64,000 bases of DNA, from the NCBI GenBank assembly GCA_006535965.1, contig QEAR01000069.1:49729-113728 (forward strand), given 5' to 3'. Under the pieces are notes generated by a model. The model ran no database searches, was not told the origin of the DNA, and saw only the letters and a list, made by a program, of their open reading frames with translations. The stretch is from Spizellomyces sp. 'palustris' (lineage: Eukaryota; Chytridiomycota; Chytridiomycetes; Spizellomycetales; Spizellomycetaceae). Shown here in pieces: positions 37,171 through 47,949 of this stretch; within the stretch, counting starts at the first letter, position 1; every line of letters starts with the position of its first letter. Made by a program: the position numbers and the translations under genes.

Positions 37171-38819
37171 ATGCGGAACCCAACCCTTTATCTCATCTCC
37201 CTCATATTTACACTCCTCTTTTGGTTCACCAATGCGGAACATTCTAAAACCGCTCAGGGGCATTTGGACGACGCAAAAGCCCACATGTCGGCGGGGCGAT
37301 ACAATGAGGCATTGGACAGCTTTGACGCAGCCATAACTCAAGACCCTGACAATTATTTGACGTATTTTCGACGGGCAGCCGTGTTTTTGACCTTGGGAAG
37401 AATGGGAACGGCTCTGCGCGACTTCACCAAAGTTTTGCAGTTGAAGCCGGACCATCATCCTGCCCTCCTGCAAAGGACCAAACTGCACATTAGGCAGGGT
37501 GCTTTACAGGATGCTATAATAGATTTGGACAAGTACCATACTGTCAACCCGGGAGATGCTGAAGTCGCCCAACTTCAGGCTGACATCTACCACGCACAGA
37601 CCAACATCAAGGACGCAGAAACGGCGATTAAAGCGGCAGAATGCGACACAGCCATTTCACACCTAACCGAAGCCCTCATGATAGTCTCACATACGACCGA
37701 CCTCCGACTGAAGCGTGCCGAGTGCTTTCTGAAGACTGGTGACAATGAGATGGCTATTGCGGATTTGACGCGTGTGACGAAATTAGATCCTGATAATACG
37801 GAAACATATGTCCGATTATCTTCTCTGCATCTTTCGTTAGGTGAAATCGAAGCTGCTCTGACCAATGTCAAGGACTGCTTACGACGTGACCCTGACCATA
37901 AGTCCTGCAAAAGAACATTTAGAGAGATCAAAAAGTTGGATAAAGCCCTTAAGAGCGCGCAAGATGCGATAGCAAATGGCGCTTGGAAGAGTGTGGTTTC
38001 AAAACTGACAAGTGGGGATGCAAAATCTTCGGTAGTGGGTCAAGTCGAACAACTGGGGGCGAGCGCCAAGAAGCGTGTGTACGATATGATGTGTAAATCC
38101 TATGCTGAAATGAAGGACGGCAAGAATGCTTTGACCTGGTGTTCAAAGGTTTTGGATGTCAACGGAGACGATGTCGATGCTTTGATATACCGAGCGGAGG
38201 CAAAGATTTTGATGGAAGACTATGAAGATGGTGAGTTGATTGTCTCTCTGTACCTCCAATGTTCGTATGACTTTCCGCTCACCAATGCTTGCACTCGACT
38301 AGCAATGCGAGACTACCAAAAAGCCTCCCAAACTTCCCCGCATGATCCCCGTATTCAATCTGGCTTCACTAAAGCCCAAAAGCTCCACAAACAAAGCACG
38401 TCAAAAGACTATTATAAAGTCCTCGGTATACCCCGCTCAGCCACCAAAAAAGAAATCAAAAAGGCGTATCGTAAAATGGCGCAGGAGTGGCATCCTGATA
38501 AGTATTCTGGTGATCTGCCAATGGACAAGGTTGAGAAGCGGATGAGTGAGATCAATGAGGCGTATGAGGTGCTGAGTGATGATGAGTTGAGGAAACGGTT
38601 TGATATGGGTGATGATCCAAATGTAAGTTCGATTTGAAGTGTTCCAGGTGATACGCGTCGTCACGACTGACTATCGTTTTTTGCTCATAGGACCAGGGAT
38701 CCCACGGCGGAGGCAGTCCCTTCCAGGGCCACCCCTTCTTCCAGCAAGGCGGGTTTCCGTTCGGATTCCAACAAGGCGGCCAAGGATCGGGATTCCAGTT
38801 TAAGTTCCATTTTACGTAG
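37171..38819 (+). CDS. DNAJC3: ER co-chaperone DNAJC3 (p58IPK) with TPRs and J domain
   Basis: ER-lumenal Hsp40 that binds unfolded protein through TPRs and hands it to BiP. Exons 37171-38230, 38303-38622 and 38691-38819 close exactly (502 aa, as in animals). A signal peptide is plain: MRNPTLYLISLIFTLLFWF then TNAEHS. About nine TPR units follow, for example GRYNEALDSFDAAITQDPDN and GDNEMAIADLTRVTKLDPDN. The J domain begins KDYYKVLGIPRSATKKEIKK, has the essential HPD in EWHPDKYSGD and ends EVLSDDELRKRFDMG. The tail is Gly/Phe/Gln-rich and lacks an HDEL-type retrieval signal, as in other p58IPK. The readthrough of both introns gives an apparent stop soon after DPN. Confidence 0.94.
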
Positions 38820-38953
38820 AATTTACAAGATTTTAGATGGTTTTGACGCATTTTTGATACATTTTCTGTGGAACTAGCGTAATGCTGTAAATATTAATGA
38901 TCCTCTTGCGTTTGTCTGTTTGATTTTTGAGGGCCACATGGTATAGTACCGGG

Positions 38954-40032
38954 TCAACCTGCGAGTCTCAATGCCATTCCGGCATCCCTCTCCACACTCC
39001 TAACAATCTCTCTGCTCTCAAAGTCGGCTGCACGAATTGGTTCTGGCACGCGATATTTGCAGCACCACGCGACGAGATTCACGGCCGTTGACAGCGATAT
39101 CATGTGTCCGGATGATACGAAAATAGGGTTGATGGATTCTTGCGAGGATCTGAGTGCCTACTCGAAACGTCAATAATAAATGTGACAATCCAAGTAACCA
39201 GGTGCGACTACATACAGCACCAAAGACGTATCCAGAACTTCCAATGATCCTCAGCCACTTCCCGGCACCATCCAAACTTTTACGTGCAGTATCCTTCATG
39301 TTGCATAACAAGAGTCCTTCCGATTCGATTTGGAGAAAGTTTTTGGCAATGCCGATTGAGGGGACACCTATCTCGAGTGAAGATCAATCATCTATCCACA
39401 CGATATTCCGACGAATGAGAAGTTGGAGAACGAACCAGCCAAAACCCCAACATGACAAGCCAGACCAAATTGTCTCGGATGCAGAGTCCCATTTCCATCC
39501 ACAAATACCACCTGCGGATACCATTCTTCATGTTCTTGCTTCAATTCTTCCAAGAGCGACAGCAAGATAGGTGATTCACGGAAAGCTAGGAAGCCTGGTA
39601 TATAGGGCTCGGTCAAGGTCACTGAATGAAGTAATGAAGTAGCAGTGAGGTTCATGTGGAGCGGTATATTAACAGGAGGAGACCATACCCCGTCGACACT
39701 TTGTGTACACTTTCACCAGCCCGGGCACCCGAAACACGACCACACATGCCACCGCTTCATTTGTCCCTTCAAAAAACGAGACGTCCAATCCAGCAATGTA
39801 ATTTAGCCCTTGAAATGAAGAGTCATTCGGGTCTGCACCCCGTCCGACTAGAGGACTAGTTTCGACATCCGAGGAGCAGGCGGGAACGGCAGGGACGGAA
39901 AATGAGCAAGAATCGGTCGGTATCCGGCGGTGTTTAAGAGTTTCTTGGAGGCTACAGAACTGACGTGTTAAAGCCCGCTGAGGCTGGAAACAGAAACCAA
40001 CAATGTACTCACCGTTCCCATTCCTCAGACAT
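38954..40032 (-). CDS. ENDOV: Endonuclease V
   Basis: Metal-dependent nuclease that cuts next to inosine, chiefly in RNA in eukaryotes. Minus-strand exons: start MSEEWER at 40032, spliced to [15 protein letters not shown]; then [20 protein letters not shown] with the first catalytic Asp, [20 protein letters not shown] with the wedge motif and the Glu, and [20 protein letters not shown] with the second Asp (V-D-G-N-G). CHVGVL and a C-terminal [20 protein letters not shown] carry the last conserved block; the end is RLAG at 38954. All catalytic residues are intact. The gene starts 123 bases from POLI on the other strand. Confidence 0.93.
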
Positions 40033-40155
40033 GCCTTCAGATACAGGTTGAATTGAGCACCAGCGACGATGAGTAAGTGCATCACGTGGGAACATTTAAC
40101 CATTTTGGGTTAGATCAACCTCGAGCAATGTTTCCTCTGGTCTTCCCCACAGGCA
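40033..40155. promoter_or_regulatory. Short bidirectional promoter between ENDOV and POLI
   Basis: Only 123 bases lie between the two start codons, which point away from each other. The core promoters must therefore overlap. A CACGTG hexamer occurs at 40084-40089. Confidence 0.6.
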
Positions 40156-42472
40156 ATGTCCCACCCATTCCCCCGAGTCATTATAGAACTGGACGTTGAT
40201 TATTGTTAGTAAGGGACTTCCTATGGACTAGTTGTGTAAATGGATGATAATGGACGTCTCTTTTTCTTAGTTTATGCCCAGGCGGAGGAAGTTCGTGATC
40301 CTAGTTTGAAGCTGTTGCCCGTAGCGATTCAACAGAAGGTAACTTTTTATGGAGAGCTTTCAAGTTGTGTTGGTATTGATGGTTGATGTTCCAGCATATT
40401 GTTGTGACCTGCAACTATGTTGCGAGAAGTTTTGGGGTAGGGAAGTTGGCCCTCCTCTCAGAAGCTGCAAAAAAATGGTAATTTTATACGTATTACATTT
40501 TGAGAGTTCGTATTTCATTCTTTTTCATCTTCAGCCCCAATTTGGTTATCATTGACGGGTCAGGTTACGTTGACTCCATTGCATGCTGTCACACCATCAC
40601 ACCAGATTCCCTTAACCAACGATTACAGATATCACTCGCTACCGACGAGCTTCGCGACAGATTTTCGATCTCGTGAAAACAATATTAAACGGTCATAATG
40701 CTGACGAAACGGGTGCGAATTGGGTGGTAAAGGTGCAAAGGTTGGGTATGGACGAACTGTTTTTGGATGTGACCGATCTGATTGAGAGGCATCTGAATGA
40801 ACGGAACATGAGCGATAGAGAGGTGGAGTTTGACCTTCCTGGAGGCTTGTCGTTTCGATATACTCCTGGTCTGTGGGCGGGCCATGTGATGGGTGAGAGC
40901 GAGCGGCAGCTCGATGGAGAAAGCGGTGATAGTTTGCCAAAGTGGTACTACCAAATTGCATCCCACCTCGCCTCCTGTATCCGGTTGGCAATCTATTGTA
41001 AACTGGGATTCACAACATCAGCCGGAATATCTAGCAACAAACTTTTCGCCAAACTCGCTGCGAGCGTCCACAAACCTAACGATCAGACCACGTTGCTTCC
41101 AGGTGCGGCCGCCGATGCCTTTCTTTGCGGAAGAAAGCTCCGTAGTATACCTGGTATCGGACATGCAGCCTGCAAAGTCCTTTTGAAACATGTGTCAGAA
41201 GCAGAGATAGATGAGAAGAGGACTCTGGAGGAAGATGAGCGGGACCGCGGGATATTAGATTGTATTATGATGGAGAGTGAAATCCCTGATGAGCCCAAGC
41301 TTCCGGACCCACCCTCGACTCCAGCAACGGTTGGAACAACACGCCAGTATCTATCCCGCGAAACACTGATAAGCCTTCTGGGTCCCAAAATAGGCCCTAA
41401 TATTTATGACCTCCTTCGCGGGATAGATCCTACTCCAGTCGTTCCGTCCGGATGGCCGACTCAAATATCCATTGAAGACTCTTTTCAGCATTGTCCAAAT
41501 GTCCAAGATGTTCGAGCAAGGCTTTTAGAGCTTGGACGAATGTTTGTTGAAAGAATTCAGGAGGAAGAGTGGAGCCAAGAAAGCGGATGGAGGAGATTTG
41601 CGAGGTAATGTTCCACATGTTGTCTTGTGTATATGCATGTATGACTTGATGTTCATTTTGGTTTTGCGGAAAGGAACGTGAGACTGACCATTCGGAGAAG
41701 ACAAGAAGGGAATATTCGGGCTTGGTCAGATGAACGCGAATCACGGTAAATCCGTTCCCACCTTCTTCCAGACCCTCCCATACTTATCTATCACTTTATG
41801 CCCAGATCTATACCACTTCCTGTCTCCATCTTCACGCACACAACGCCCTCCACCACCAGATCCCAAGTCCTTGTCGACAAAACCCTCTTACCACTGTTCC
41901 GCAAGATGGTGGGCGACAAGCCGTTTGACCTGACTCTGCTGAATATTGCGGCGGTGGACTTTAGAAAGGAGACTGTTGGGAGGGATATTGTCGGCTTATT
42001 TGCAGCTCAGGAAGAAGGGAAACCCTTGGTGGACGAAATTGATCAGGAAGTAATAAATGCCCTTCCAGAGGAGATTCGGCGGGAGATTCTGGGAAGTGGT
42101 CACCTGGATATACCAATTTTAAGCTGTACGCGGAAAAACGGCACAGGACCTTCTATCGCAGAGTTTTTTGCTAAGGGAGAGGGCAGCGGGATGGGCCTAG
42201 AAGATTTGAATCCTTTACCTGAGGACGTTCGACGAGAAGTTGTGGGACATAGAATAGTGAACGAGCAAAATACCTTTACATGGCCGAAAGGAAAGCGAAA
42301 AAGCTCTTCAAAAAAAGTAAATACATCCAAGAAGAAACCAAAGACCGATGGGCCACTGACGAAATTGTGGCGTGTGGAGAAGGAGGACGAGTTTGTATGT
42401 CCCAAATGCTCCGAATTGGTGGTTGTATCGGGGGTTGCAGCACATGCCAGGCTGCACGAAAAAGATATATGA
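40156..42472 (+). CDS. POLI: Y-family translesion DNA polymerase iota-like
   Basis: Error-prone DNA polymerase that inserts opposite damaged bases. Start MSHPFPRVIIELDVDYFYAQ at 40156, where the catalytic Asp pair and Tyr of the first motif are assembled over an intron. Then RSFGVGKLALLSEAAKKCPN, the second catalytic motif MDELFLDV, TTSAGISSNKLFAKLAAS, the HhH thumb SIPGIGHAACKVL, and the little-finger segments SIEDSFQHC and VRLTIRRRQEGN. After the polymerase core are two ubiquitin-binding motifs, with cores ALPEEIRREIL and PLPEDVRREVV, as in vertebrate Pol iota, and then a terminal C-x2-C-x11-H-x3-H unit (VCPKCSELVV...AAHARLHEKDI) that looks like a zinc finger. About seven exons. Confidence 0.9.
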
Positions 42473-42724
42473 AAGTGTTACATCTCGCACAGTTGTATAT
42501 ATTCAAAAAGAAAGATGATATTCCTACAGAAAACCCCCATTTTATCGATTCGCCAAAATATGTACAGAGACCCAACCTCGACACCACCAAAGGGTTCTCT
42601 TTTCCTGTATTTGGTTTACTCTTTCGTTTACTTCCTCTAATACCTGTTAAGTAAACTCAATTGAAATCCGCGAGAGTCGGTAGGTTTGCGTCCTATCTAC
42701 TCGGCGTCGTTTACACCTTTTGTA
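42473..42724. other. Spacer after POLI
   Basis: Convergent 3' ends of POLI and the unknown minus-strand gene. No separate feature seen. Confidence 0.4.
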
Positions 42725-44317
42725 TTACAAACACTCAAGGTCAGTATACACTTGTGTCCTTCCGGGCAAATCACCGCAATATACTCGCGAGACTGACCAC
42801 ATCTCTCGATCCAGAACCACGCATCTCGACTCCACCGTTTGCCCCTCCCTATTAACGCTCACCCAATTTCTCATACTCATAACCGTCTTCTTTGGTGAGG
42901 TTTCCTTGTCGAATAACTTCCGACAAGTGTTTCGTTTTTCTTTATCTATTGCGCGACGTTCAAGGATGACTGACGAGGACACGCGGCGCTTCGGAGTGGG
43001 AAAAGGGGTCTTTGATGTGTGCTTCGAAATCTCCAACGCAAGGTCTTCAGGGATCCGCCAAAGCCTACAATCCCTCTGTAGAATATCCGCAGAATTGGTA
43101 TGTCGATCTCCTGCGTACATCAACAGTTCAAAGAGGTAAGCAGGCCAGGTTGGTTTCTTTGATTTTCTGGGTGTGGATGTTGGTGTGATTTGAGTGTTGG
43201 GGGAGGACGTTATTTGGGGGCCGATGATTTCTGATATCGTTTTCTTTGCGGCACTTTGATAAGGGGCGGGAGCAGTGCGACTTACGTGGCATGCAAAAGA
43301 GAGGAGGTACTGGGCGAGATGGCGGTTGGCGATGGGGAGCAGGAGCATGGTGTCACTGTGGACAAGGTATTCAGAAATGCTTTGTACGAACGAGGTGGGG
43401 ATTCCATCACTCACCGTAATAGGTCCTCTTGTCTGGGAGTGGGATAGCGGACGTTGGCGCTAGGGATGATGGTGGCTGTTTCATCGTTTCTATTCAATGT
43501 AACAATGGCTAGGTAAAAAATGAATGGTTAGGCTTTGCGTCTTCATCTTTGCATCACCAATTCTCCGACACCACTCACTCCTCCAAATCTCATGTGTCTC
43601 ACAAGGCAAAACCGCTGGCGCACTGCTTAACAGTTTGACTAATGGGTCAAGTACTATTTCAAATCGCATTTTCAAACCCTCGACGTCATTATCCTCCATG
43701 ACCGATGCGTCGGCTAGCGATATGAGAATGGATGTCATGCATTCTTCTATCTTTTTGGGGACTTCGAGGTTTTGAATGCGCGTGCGGGGCTCGGATGCGT
43801 ATAAAGCGGTGATATTTTCCACGTTGCGCCACTGTTGACGAGAGGTTCCTCATTTATTTATCTGGGCAGACGAAAATGAAGAAATTTTATGTGAGCGCAC
43901 CTGTAGCTCTTGATTGTGCAACCTCTTTGGCCACATGAAGGAGTACTCTTCATCAGATTTGGGAAGCATGATATCATCAATGTATAAGCATTTCTCGATT
44001 CGCTGGCGCGCCCACAGCCGGGCGTATTTGAGTTCTTCGCATGAAAGGCTGTTAACGCAGCGGTCTGTCGCATAGGGAACTGACGGAGTATGGTCAAAAT
44101 TGGGATCTACCAGTACATAGGTTATAGGGCAATCGGAGATACCTTTAAGAACGTCGACATATGAATTCAAATCAACAGAATCTCCATACTCGATATCTCC
44201 CCGTTGTCGCTTGACACCGCAAGGTTCTGGAAGAGGGATTTGAGGAGGGGGTAGGGAGAGGTACGGCGGGGAAGGAGGGAGGCCCTTTTTCGTCGTGTAT
44301 CCGTTGAGGGTCTGCAT
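42725..44317 (-). CDS. Uncharacterised multi-exon protein
   Basis: Family not recognised. Minus-strand exons join plausibly: MQTLNGYTTKKGLPPSPPYL ... KRLHNQELQ (44317 to about 43901), then WRNVENITALYASEPRTRI ... CETHEIWRSEWCRRIGDAKM, a short exon NDETATIIPSANVRYPTPRQ, then RISEYLVHSDTMLLLPIANR and a last part with AYLFELLMYAGDRHTNSADI, LQRDCRLWRIPEDLALEI and a basic Ser/Thr-rich tail. The sequence is mostly helical in look, with no membrane segment or enzyme motif. The segments are well formed and codon use is normal, so the gene is probably real. It lies between POLI and RMI2. The exact C-terminus and the join before the AYLFELL exon are uncertain. Confidence 0.5.
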
Positions 44318-44963
44318 GGCATGTTATTTTATACTTTCCAGCACAAACTTTAAGGATAGCTTGTTCAGGATATCTTACCTGCATAGGAATAGCCTGATGA
44401 TGTTTCCACAATCAAAGATGGGAATGCATCAACAACGTGTCGTTTCGAGCGCAGTGAACCAAAAGGCGGTGGTGTAGACGGCGGATGAAATATATTCACG
44501 GCCTGTTCAAAAACCGAAGGGACCCTCGTGCAGCGTCACTCTCAGAGGAATGCTGTGATTTTTCCAAGCTGCCAGAGAAGGCAAGAGTAGGCAAGTAATT
44601 GTAAGCCAATAACGTCCCGATTCAGGAGTTCAAGCTTTAACGTAACGTCTTTCTGTCAACCGTCCTCAATTTCACCTACCAATTTTAAGAGTCAAGTTCA
44701 CGGCAAAGAAGCTTGAAGTGCAGAAAACAAGGCGGAAAAACAACTGTTGCAAGGGCTGCGGATATCACTACGAAAATGGGCACTGCAAGAGGCAAAAGGG
44801 CGCGACCTTCTTGGTGTCCCCTAGTGAGTATTACTCCAAGTAACGCGTCCTTACGTAACGTTGGCGTGGCGTTGCCCACGCGCACGGCGAGTCACGTGAA
44901 TTCAAGTTGTTATCTCCAAAGTAGTTTCAAAAGCCCATCTTTTTGGTGATCTACACTCCAAAC
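44318..44963. other. Intergenic region upstream of RMI2
   Basis: Divergent upstream region of the unknown gene and RMI2. Short open frames on both strands have no family resemblance; CACGTGA occurs at 44893-44899. Confidence 0.35.
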
Positions 44964-45446
44964 ATGCCACCACCAAAGTCACCCGCCTTCAAATGCTTCA
45001 TAACCCATCTGTACCAGACTTCGTATATCCCATCCCATGAATCCTTCATCTACGCCAAAACACTCTTTTCGACGGTCAAATTACAGGTGTTCTTTGTCAT
45101 CGCTCGCGTTCTGACTGTCTTGTAGTGCTACCGACACTGGCTATTACCTAGGGCATAGTGATCGAGTTCCACAGTAGCCCACCATATTGCATCATTGACG
45201 ATGCAACAGGATTGGCACGGATAGACCTCCCCCCAGACACTCTCGTTCAAAAAGGTTCTTGCATATCCGTCGTCGGATCCCTGACATGGGATCAGGATGA
45301 TGAAATATTTGCTGTGGTGGCGAATAGAGTTTTTGAGAAACAAAATGTAGATTGTGAGGGGATATGGGGGATGGAAATTGTTAGGATTCATCGAGAAGGT
45401 GCGTGCAATCTTATTCTTGAAAGTATTGTGACAATAAACAGGCTAA
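44964..45446 (+). CDS. RMI2: RMI2-like OB-fold protein (BLM/TOP3-RMI complex)
   Basis: Small OB-fold subunit that, with RMI1, supports the RecQ helicase-topoisomerase III dissolvasome acting on double Holliday junctions. Exons 44964-45086, 45152-45398 and 45442-45446 close exactly (124 aa), the stop being formed just after the last splice. The start is MPPPKSPAFKCFITHLYQTS; the OB strands follow in GIVIEFHSSPPYCIIDDATG, LARIDLPPDTLVQKGSCISV, VGSLTWDQDDEIFAVVANRV and GIWGMEIVRIHREG. The W-x-M-E-I-x-x-x-H end matches the LWELEVEDLHR end of animal RMI2. Overall identity appears low, so the call rests on length, strand order and both ends. Confidence 0.72.
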
Positions 45447-45650
45447 TTGGCTGCATAGTGTATTTACCCGATGCAGAGCTGGATGCCTATTTGGCTTCTT
45501 GAAAGGGGACTCTATTTACAAGGCTATGCTACGACTATGATATGCCTATCTCACCCTTCGTAATTGTCTGTTTCGTATGCATTCGATTTGTGTCTGAGAA
45601 AATAATAGTCAGCCCTAGCGGAACTAGAGCAGCTATCGATCGAATAAAAC

Positions 45651-47816
45651 TTACTTTGGCACAAAGTTAAATGAAGCCGGCGCAGGCCCCAAGATCATTT
45701 CTGAAATCTTCACCCAATCTTTCGAATTTGGACTCGCCATCATCGTCTCCAAATCATTCCGTCCGTAATACGCCGGTGGCCGATCATTCATCTTCTGAGG
45801 CAACACCTCTAATAATCCAACCGGAATATACCGATATAAAAATGACATCCATTCGCACATGAATCTGCGCGTTGTATTGACTCCCATTGTATCCGAGCCC
45901 CAATACTCCAACCCACATTTGGCAAAGTCTTTAAGCATGTCGAAACGTTCTCCAGAACTGATATCCCACACGCGTCGTTCACGGATTTCAGTGAAGATCC
46001 ATGGTTTAATCAACCCACCACGGCCAATCATGACACCATCCAGATGCTCATCTTCGATTTGGTGCCAATAATCTTGTGGGGAAAGGATATCGCCGTTTCC
46101 GAAAAGAGGTAGATCTTCGACAGCGTTGGAACACTCTTTGATGAATCCCCAGTCGGCCTGCTTTGTATATCGCTGTTCTTTTGAGCGACCATGAAGTGAG
46201 ACAAGGGACACCCCCGCTTGCTTGAAGAGGGGAAGCAGCTTGTGCGCTACAGGTTTTGACGTTGATATACCCTTTCGCAACTTCACCGTAAAGGGGGTGT
46301 CGTCAAGCACGTAGTTAGCCCCTGCACAGATATCGTACAGCTTGGCTTTCTGATCCAACAACGCACTTCCAGCTCCAATCTTTGTGATGCTGTCCACCGG
46401 ACACCCCAAATTCAAATCCACGAAGTCCAATTCAATCCCCGATTGCTTAATCGCCTCACAACACCTCACAATAGTTTGCACGGAATTTCCCGCAATTTGC
46501 ACTCCAAAAATATCCTCAGAGACATGTCGTTTTGTCAATGCCCATTCATGTTGTTGGCCAGAGAGGAGGTTGGTGACCATACCCATTTCGCCACATGTAA
46601 TATCAACGCCAAACGACTTACAAATGCGGCGAAACGGTAGGTTTCCGACGGTTGTCAGAGGAGCGAGATACGTCTTTCCGCGGAAATCCAGGGGCTTCTT
46701 TCTATCGCAGCGGAAGCGGATTGTGGCGGGATCGTGATCAAACTTTTCTAAGATCTTACGGCGAGCTTCACGATGTTTTTCGTCAAAGATAGTTGTGTTG
46801 ACTGCCTTTTCTTTGATTTTCGATTTGTTCTCTTGCTTGGCCACGTCCCCACCATTCGGTACTTTGCCGAGAGCAGCCTCAGTTTGTGACGCATCGGCTT
46901 CCCCAGCATCCCCATTCGAGGTATCACGTACAATTTCTTGCTTGATCTCGGCATTATCGTCCATCAAACCATCCGTCGCAGTCTCTGATCGTGGGACCTC
47001 ATTTTGCAGACCACCATCATCGCCATTCAGCCCCTCACTCTTGCCCGATGTTCCATTGGACTGCCCCAATTGCGTCCCAGGCAGAATATTAATTCCCTCA
47101 TTGATTTCTTGCCTTCTCAGTTTCGCTGCGTTGTACCAGAGAGTGTATTCATCCGCTTTTCTCAGCTCCACTTTTCTTGTTCGCAGCGCCTTTTGGAATT
47201 CCCTCAGTCCAGCATTTTTGAATACATCTGCCTCCGCTATGCTTGCTGTCTTCTCTTTATCCACAATCATCTTGCCCTCGGTATCAGTATGTGCCTTTGC
47301 AAATCGGCACTTTATACCATACTTGCATTGACCAAACAAGTCGAACTGAGGGCAATTAGGTCCAAGGTCTTCTTCCTTGTTCGCAAGGTAGGCATCTATA
47401 TCGTGTGACCAGCGACAGTTTTTACCCTTCTCACAGGTTTTCCCTTGAGCGACTTCGTTGCAAATCGTGACCTCGTCCCACACCGCAATACGATCGCGTT
47501 TTTTATTTTGACCGCGGGGTCGTTTTTGGCGTTTTTTGGGTTTGGCCGATTCATCAGTTGGAATGCTGGGGATATCGGCCGCGGGTTCTTCGGGTTGATT
47601 TTCTAATTTCACACGCTTTGCTTCTCGCTCTGAGTTTTGTTCTTGGTAAGCACCCTGCTCTTCGGCTTGGTCGAGGAGAGCGGTGTCATATTGTCGCTTA
47701 TTTTGTTTTGCTGGATCATTTTTTGGCTTCAAATATTCCGTTTTTATCGGCGCTACACCGGCTACTTGGACGGGATCTGATGCTGGTGCATCTTGTGGAG
47801 TGACAGTGGTTGCCAT
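45651..47816 (-). CDS. DUS3: tRNA-dihydrouridine(47) synthase
   Basis: FMN enzyme that reduces U47 in the variable loop of tRNAs. A single exon of 721 aa, unusual next to its intron-rich neighbours. The N-terminus is Lys-rich (KKRQKRPRGQNKKRDR) and carries two CCCH zinc fingers: CNEVAQGKTCEKGKNCRWSH and CPQFDLFGQCKYGIKCRFAK. The TIM barrel starts FRGKTYLAPLTTVGNLPFRR, has CGEMGMVTNLLSG, FVDLNLGCPVDSITKIGAGS with the catalytic cysteine, VKLRKGIS, SLHGRSKEQRYTKQADWGFI, LFGNGDILSPQDYW and VMIGRGGLIKPWIF. It ends ASFNFVPK. All family motifs are intact. Confidence 0.95.
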   Translation of the reverse strand: MATTVTPQDAPASDPVQVAGVAPIKTEYLKPKNDPAKQNKRQYDTALLDQAEEQGAYQEQNSEREAKRVKLENQPEEPAADIPSIPTDESAKPKKRQKRPRGQNKKRDRIAVWDEVTICNEVAQGKTCEKGKNCRWSHDIDAYLANKEEDLGPNCPQFDLFGQCKYGIKCRFAKAHTDTEGKMIVDKEKTASIAEADVFKNAGLREFQKALRTRKVELRKADEYTLWYNAAKLRRQEINEGINILPGTQLGQSNGTSGKSEGLNGDDGGLQNEVPRSETATDGLMDDNAEIKQEIVRDTSNGDAGEADASQTEAALGKVPNGGDVAKQENKSKIKEKAVNTTIFDEKHREARRKILEKFDHDPATIRFRCDRKKPLDFRGKTYLAPLTTVGNLPFRRICKSFGVDITCGEMGMVTNLLSGQQHEWALTKRHVSEDIFGVQIAGNSVQTIVRCCEAIKQSGIELDFVDLNLGCPVDSITKIGAGSALLDQKAKLYDICAGANYVLDDTPFTVKLRKGISTSKPVAHKLLPLFKQAGVSLVSLHGRSKEQRYTKQADWGFIKECSNAVEDLPLFGNGDILSPQDYWHQIEDEHLDGVMIGRGGLIKPWIFTEIRERRVWDISSGERFDMLKDFAKCGLEYWGSDTMGVNTTRRFMCEWMSFLYRYIPVGLLEVLPQKMNDRPPAYYGRNDLETMMASPNSKDWVKISEMILGPAPASFNFVPK

Positions 47817-47949
47817 AATTTTAGATCGTTTGAACGTGGGAATTCAAGGAAATCTGGTCTTTAAATCTGTGCAAGCCACACACATGACTTGTCTCTGCTA
47901 AGCAGAGCACATCCACTCTTCACGCCCTTTCCTTGGGGAATGCTATTCT

